A stretch of DNA of 7,952 bases from JBHENW01 sp046261875 (lineage in GTDB: Bacteria; Acidobacteriota; Thermoanaerobaculia; UBA5066; Gp7-AA6). The DNA lies in NCBI GenBank assembly GCA_046261875.1, contig JBHENW010000151.1:1-7952 (forward strand), read 5' to 3'. How positions within the stretch are numbered: the first letter of the stretch is position 1; every line of letters begins with the position of its first letter. The notes below the pieces were generated by a model. The model had not been told where the DNA came from. It made no database searches and saw only the letters and a program-made list of their open reading frames with translations. A program made the translations under genes and the position numbers. This document shows positions 6,446-7,952 of the stretch, in pieces.

Positions 6446-7411
6446 TCACATTTCCAGGACCCCCTCCCCGACGCGGATGACCCGCCCGCCGACGACCACG
6501 CGATTGATTTTCGGTCCAGACATTTGGATTTCGGCGAAGAGAGTCGAGGGACGGTTGATGCCGTGGCCCTGTTCGATCGTCATCGCCGTGAGGGGATGGA
6601 TGGTCACGGCGCTGTGCGCCACGAGGTAGGCCGCGAGCGCGCCCGCCGCCGCCCCGGCGCCGGGCACCTCCACCGAACCGACGGTGTCGAAGGCGCGCGC
6701 GTGCGCGGCGGCGCGGGCATCCTGGGTCTCCTTGCTGAAGGCATACACGAGCGTGGCATCGCGGCCGTCGAGGAGGCGGCGGAGCAGGTCGTACCGGGGA
6801 CGCACGTTCTCGAGCGCCGCCAGCGTGGAGACCGGCACGATGAGCGTCGGCAGCCCCGTCGAGGCGATCTTGACCGGCTGATTGGTGGCCTGGATGTCTT
6901 TCTCCTGAAGCCGCAGCGCCGCCGCGAGCTCGACGACCTCCTCGTCGGGCAGGCGCGGTCCGAACTCCGGCAGCCTCTGCGTCAGGCGCAGCAGATCGAT
7001 CGAGCCGCCGCGCACGCGCGCTTCCACCTCGAAAAGCCCCTCGGCGCCCTCATGCGCGAGCCGCGTGATCCCCTCCGGAAGCGCCGTGCCGCTCTCGGTC
7101 GCATGGACGTAGTGCGCCCCGAGGGCGGGATGTCCCGCGAACGGAATCTCTCGCTCGCGGGAGAAGATCCGGAGACGGAAAGCCGCCTCCCGAATCGAGG
7201 CGGGGGCGAGAAAAGCCGTCGCCGCGTGGTCCATTTCCCTCGCGATCCGCTGCATGCGCGCGTCCGTGACACCCTCGGCCCGGGGGAAGACGGCGAGGGG
7301 ATTTCCGGCGAGTGGCCGGTCGGCGAAGACGTCCACGAGGACGAAACGGAGGCTCCGGTCCGCCGACGGCGCGGTCTCGTCTCCGACGCTCTCCCGCTCT
7401 TCTGCGCTCAA
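6446..7411 (-). CDS. PhzF-fold protein (phenazine biosynthesis-like/isomerase family) with altered active site
   Basis: The 321-aa protein matches the PhzF family along its length: LVDVFADRPLAGNPLAVF near residues 25-42, MQRIAREM (53-60), EIPFAGHPALG (88-98) and a C-terminal half ending in RVVVGGRVIRVGEG. PhzF-type enzymes are two-lobed isomerases; the Pseudomonas enzyme uses Glu45, His74 and Asp208. Here the His is kept (H94), but the Glu position is Ala (A64, HAATAF for LSESTF) and the usual EDxATGS motif reads EVPGAGA, with V249 for the Asp. Classic isomerase chemistry is therefore doubtful. The start is TTG 7411, which overlaps the upstream stop as TTGA and has GGGAG 11 nt before it. No ATG or GTG lies between it and the conserved VDVF; a GTG there would remove the first strand. 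The N-terminus is about 15 residues longer than usual. The open frame further upstream is not homologous. Confidence 0.85.
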   Translation of the reverse strand: MSAEERESVGDETAPSADRSLRFVLVDVFADRPLAGNPLAVFPRAEGVTDARMQRIAREMDHAATAFLAPASIREAAFRLRIFSREREIPFAGHPALGAHYVHATESGTALPEGITRLAHEGAEGLFEVEARVRGGSIDLLRLTQRLPEFGPRLPDEEVVELAAALRLQEKDIQATNQPVKIASTGLPTLIVPVSTLAALENVRPRYDLLRRLLDGRDATLVYAFSKETQDARAAAHARAFDTVGSVEVPGAGAAAGALAAYLVAHSAVTIHPLTAMTIEQGHGINRPSTLFAEIQMSGPKINRVVVGGRVIRVGEGVLEM

Positions 7412-7952
7412 TGCGGCGGAAGCTCCCGCCGCGCAGCGAGCATCAAAAGGTCGCGTCCTTCCGGGGCCCCTCCGGCTTTCTTCCACTCCGAGACCATCCG
7501 CGCGAAAGCGGCGGGGAGCGATTGCCCCTCGCAGGCGCGCGCGAAATTCGCCGCGAGCTCCTCCTCGCCCGGGCTCTCGCCGGGGAGCTGGAGGGCGGAC
7601 AGACCGCTCGATGCGAGCAGCAAGAGATCGCCGGGAACCGTCGCGGCCCGCGCCGTATGGATCGCCGCGCGATCTTCCGCGGCGACCGCCAGCGGCGAGC
7701 CGCCTCGGAAGAGGCGGGGAAGGGGAGCGCCCGAAGCCGCGAGCAGCACGTCGTCCCGCTCCCAGCACGCCGCGACGACCCGGCAACGCGATTCGGCGGC
7801 CGCGACACGGGAAACGACGTCACGGGGAGTCGCGGATCGCAGGTGCGGGCGCGCGGCGAGCAGAGCGCGGGCGACCGGACTGAAGGCCGCGTCCGGCGGC
7901 TCGGGATGGTCGATGAGGAGCATCGCGAGCCGCCCCCCCGAGAACTCCACCC
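7408..7952 (-). CDS. SpoIIE/PP2C-like phosphatase domain protein, degenerate, N-terminus outside window
   Basis: The visible 180 residues (numbered from a GTG at 7950) follow the plan of the C-terminal part of a SpoIIE-type PPM phosphatase: GGRLAMLLIDH (5-15, where gDvsGhG is expected), TPRDVVSRV (41-49), a strand pair VVAACWERDDVLLAASG, a PLPRLFRGG segment, VPGDLLLLASSGL (105-117) and a final GRDLLMLAARR. In active enzymes the GDxLLLxSDG stretch carries a metal-binding Asp; here it is Ser115 (SSG). D14 and the Asp of the last motif are retained. It may be a weak or dead phosphatase, or a related domain with another role. The frame is open to the window edge and the GTG at 7950 is unlikely to be the true start. 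The stop overlaps the TTG start of the PhzF-like gene (TTGA), so the two are probably one operon. The family call rests on pattern only. Confidence 0.5.
   Translation of the reverse strand, partial: VEFSGGRLAMLLIDHPEPPDAAFSPVARALLAARPHLRSATPRDVVSRVAAAESRCRVVAACWERDDVLLAASGAPLPRLFRGGSPLAVAAEDRAAIHTARAATVPGDLLLLASSGLSALQLPGESPGEEELAANFARACEGQSLPAAFARMVSEWKKAGGAPEGRDLLMLAARRELPPH
7413..7432 (-). promoter_or_regulatory. Inverted repeat around the ribosome binding site of the PhzF-like gene
   Basis: On the minus strand GCGGCGG (7432-7426) pairs perfectly with CCGCCGC (7419-7413) around a 6-nt loop. The stem ends 1 nt before the TTG start (7411). The candidate Shine-Dalgarno GGGAG (7427-7423) is split between stem and loop. 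A folded stem would limit initiation unless ribosomes from the upstream gene open it. The region codes for the end of the upstream protein, so this is suggestive only. Confidence 0.35.

Noticed and set aside
7412..7786. 125-residue N-terminal extension of the PhzF-like protein
   Set aside because: It lies entirely within the upstream SpoIIE-like gene in another frame, is Arg-rich and has no PhzF similarity; TTG 7411 fits the family start.
1..7952. Search for an antiphage system, mobile element, CRISPR array, tRNA or riboswitch
   Set aside because: No regularly spaced repeats, transposase or integrase motifs, tRNA-like folds or conserved riboswitch cores were visible. The genes look like ordinary chromosomal housekeeping and accessory functions.

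Overview
The window comes from a GC-rich, gene-dense bacterial chromosome. A lipobox-type lipoprotein and a secreted metallopeptidase with TPR-like repeats suggest a Gram-negative, possibly Acidobacteriota-like or deltaproteobacterial organism. That placement is an inference from style and gene content only; no rRNA or marker gene is visible. There are no tRNAs, CRISPR arrays, insertion sequences or prophage genes.

Layout. Positions 1-1446 hold the 3' two-thirds of a decayed copy of a metallopeptidase/TPR-like gene. It is broken by at least four reading-frame changes and an in-frame stop. A small terminator-like hairpin follows, and then an intact paralogue (1478-3334, 618 aa) with a signal peptide, a gluzincin-type HExxH...E site and helical repeats. 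Next on the same strand come a 90-aa zinc-ribbon protein (3366-3638), a 602-aa fusion of fatty-acid kinase (FakA N and M domains, DAK2 type) with its fatty-acid-binding partner (FakB/DegV) (3635-5443), and a DUF488 protein (5440-6009). On the minus strand, running toward these, are a partial degenerate SpoIIE/PP2C-like protein (7952-7408), a PhzF-fold protein (7411-6446) and a small lipoprotein (6407-5946). The two gene runs converge and overlap tail to tail by 64 bp.

How the genes relate. The plus-strand run from the zinc ribbon to DUF488 is tightly coupled: genes overlap through GTGA junctions (3635-3638, 5440-5443). The minus-strand run uses the same device (TTGA at 7411-7408; a possible GTGA at 6449-6446). 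The fatty-acid kinase fusion is the only gene with a firmly predictable biochemical role, phosphorylation of exogenous fatty acids bound to its own DegV domain. The others are family-level calls.

Most notable points: (i) a live and a dead tandem copy of a secreted metalloprotease; (ii) a FakA-FakB fusion that keeps the FakA zinc ligands but has DegV where FakA-C would be; (iii) a PhzF-fold protein lacking the catalytic Glu and the active-site Asp; (iv) a SpoIIE-like domain lacking a metal-binding Asp; (v) perfect 7-bp inverted repeats at or beside five of the six start codons in the window, which could be translational control elements or a GC-content artefact. I do not see a clearly new multi-gene system. 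The stretches without genes (1447-1477, 3335-3365, 6408-6445) are all short and are described as sites.
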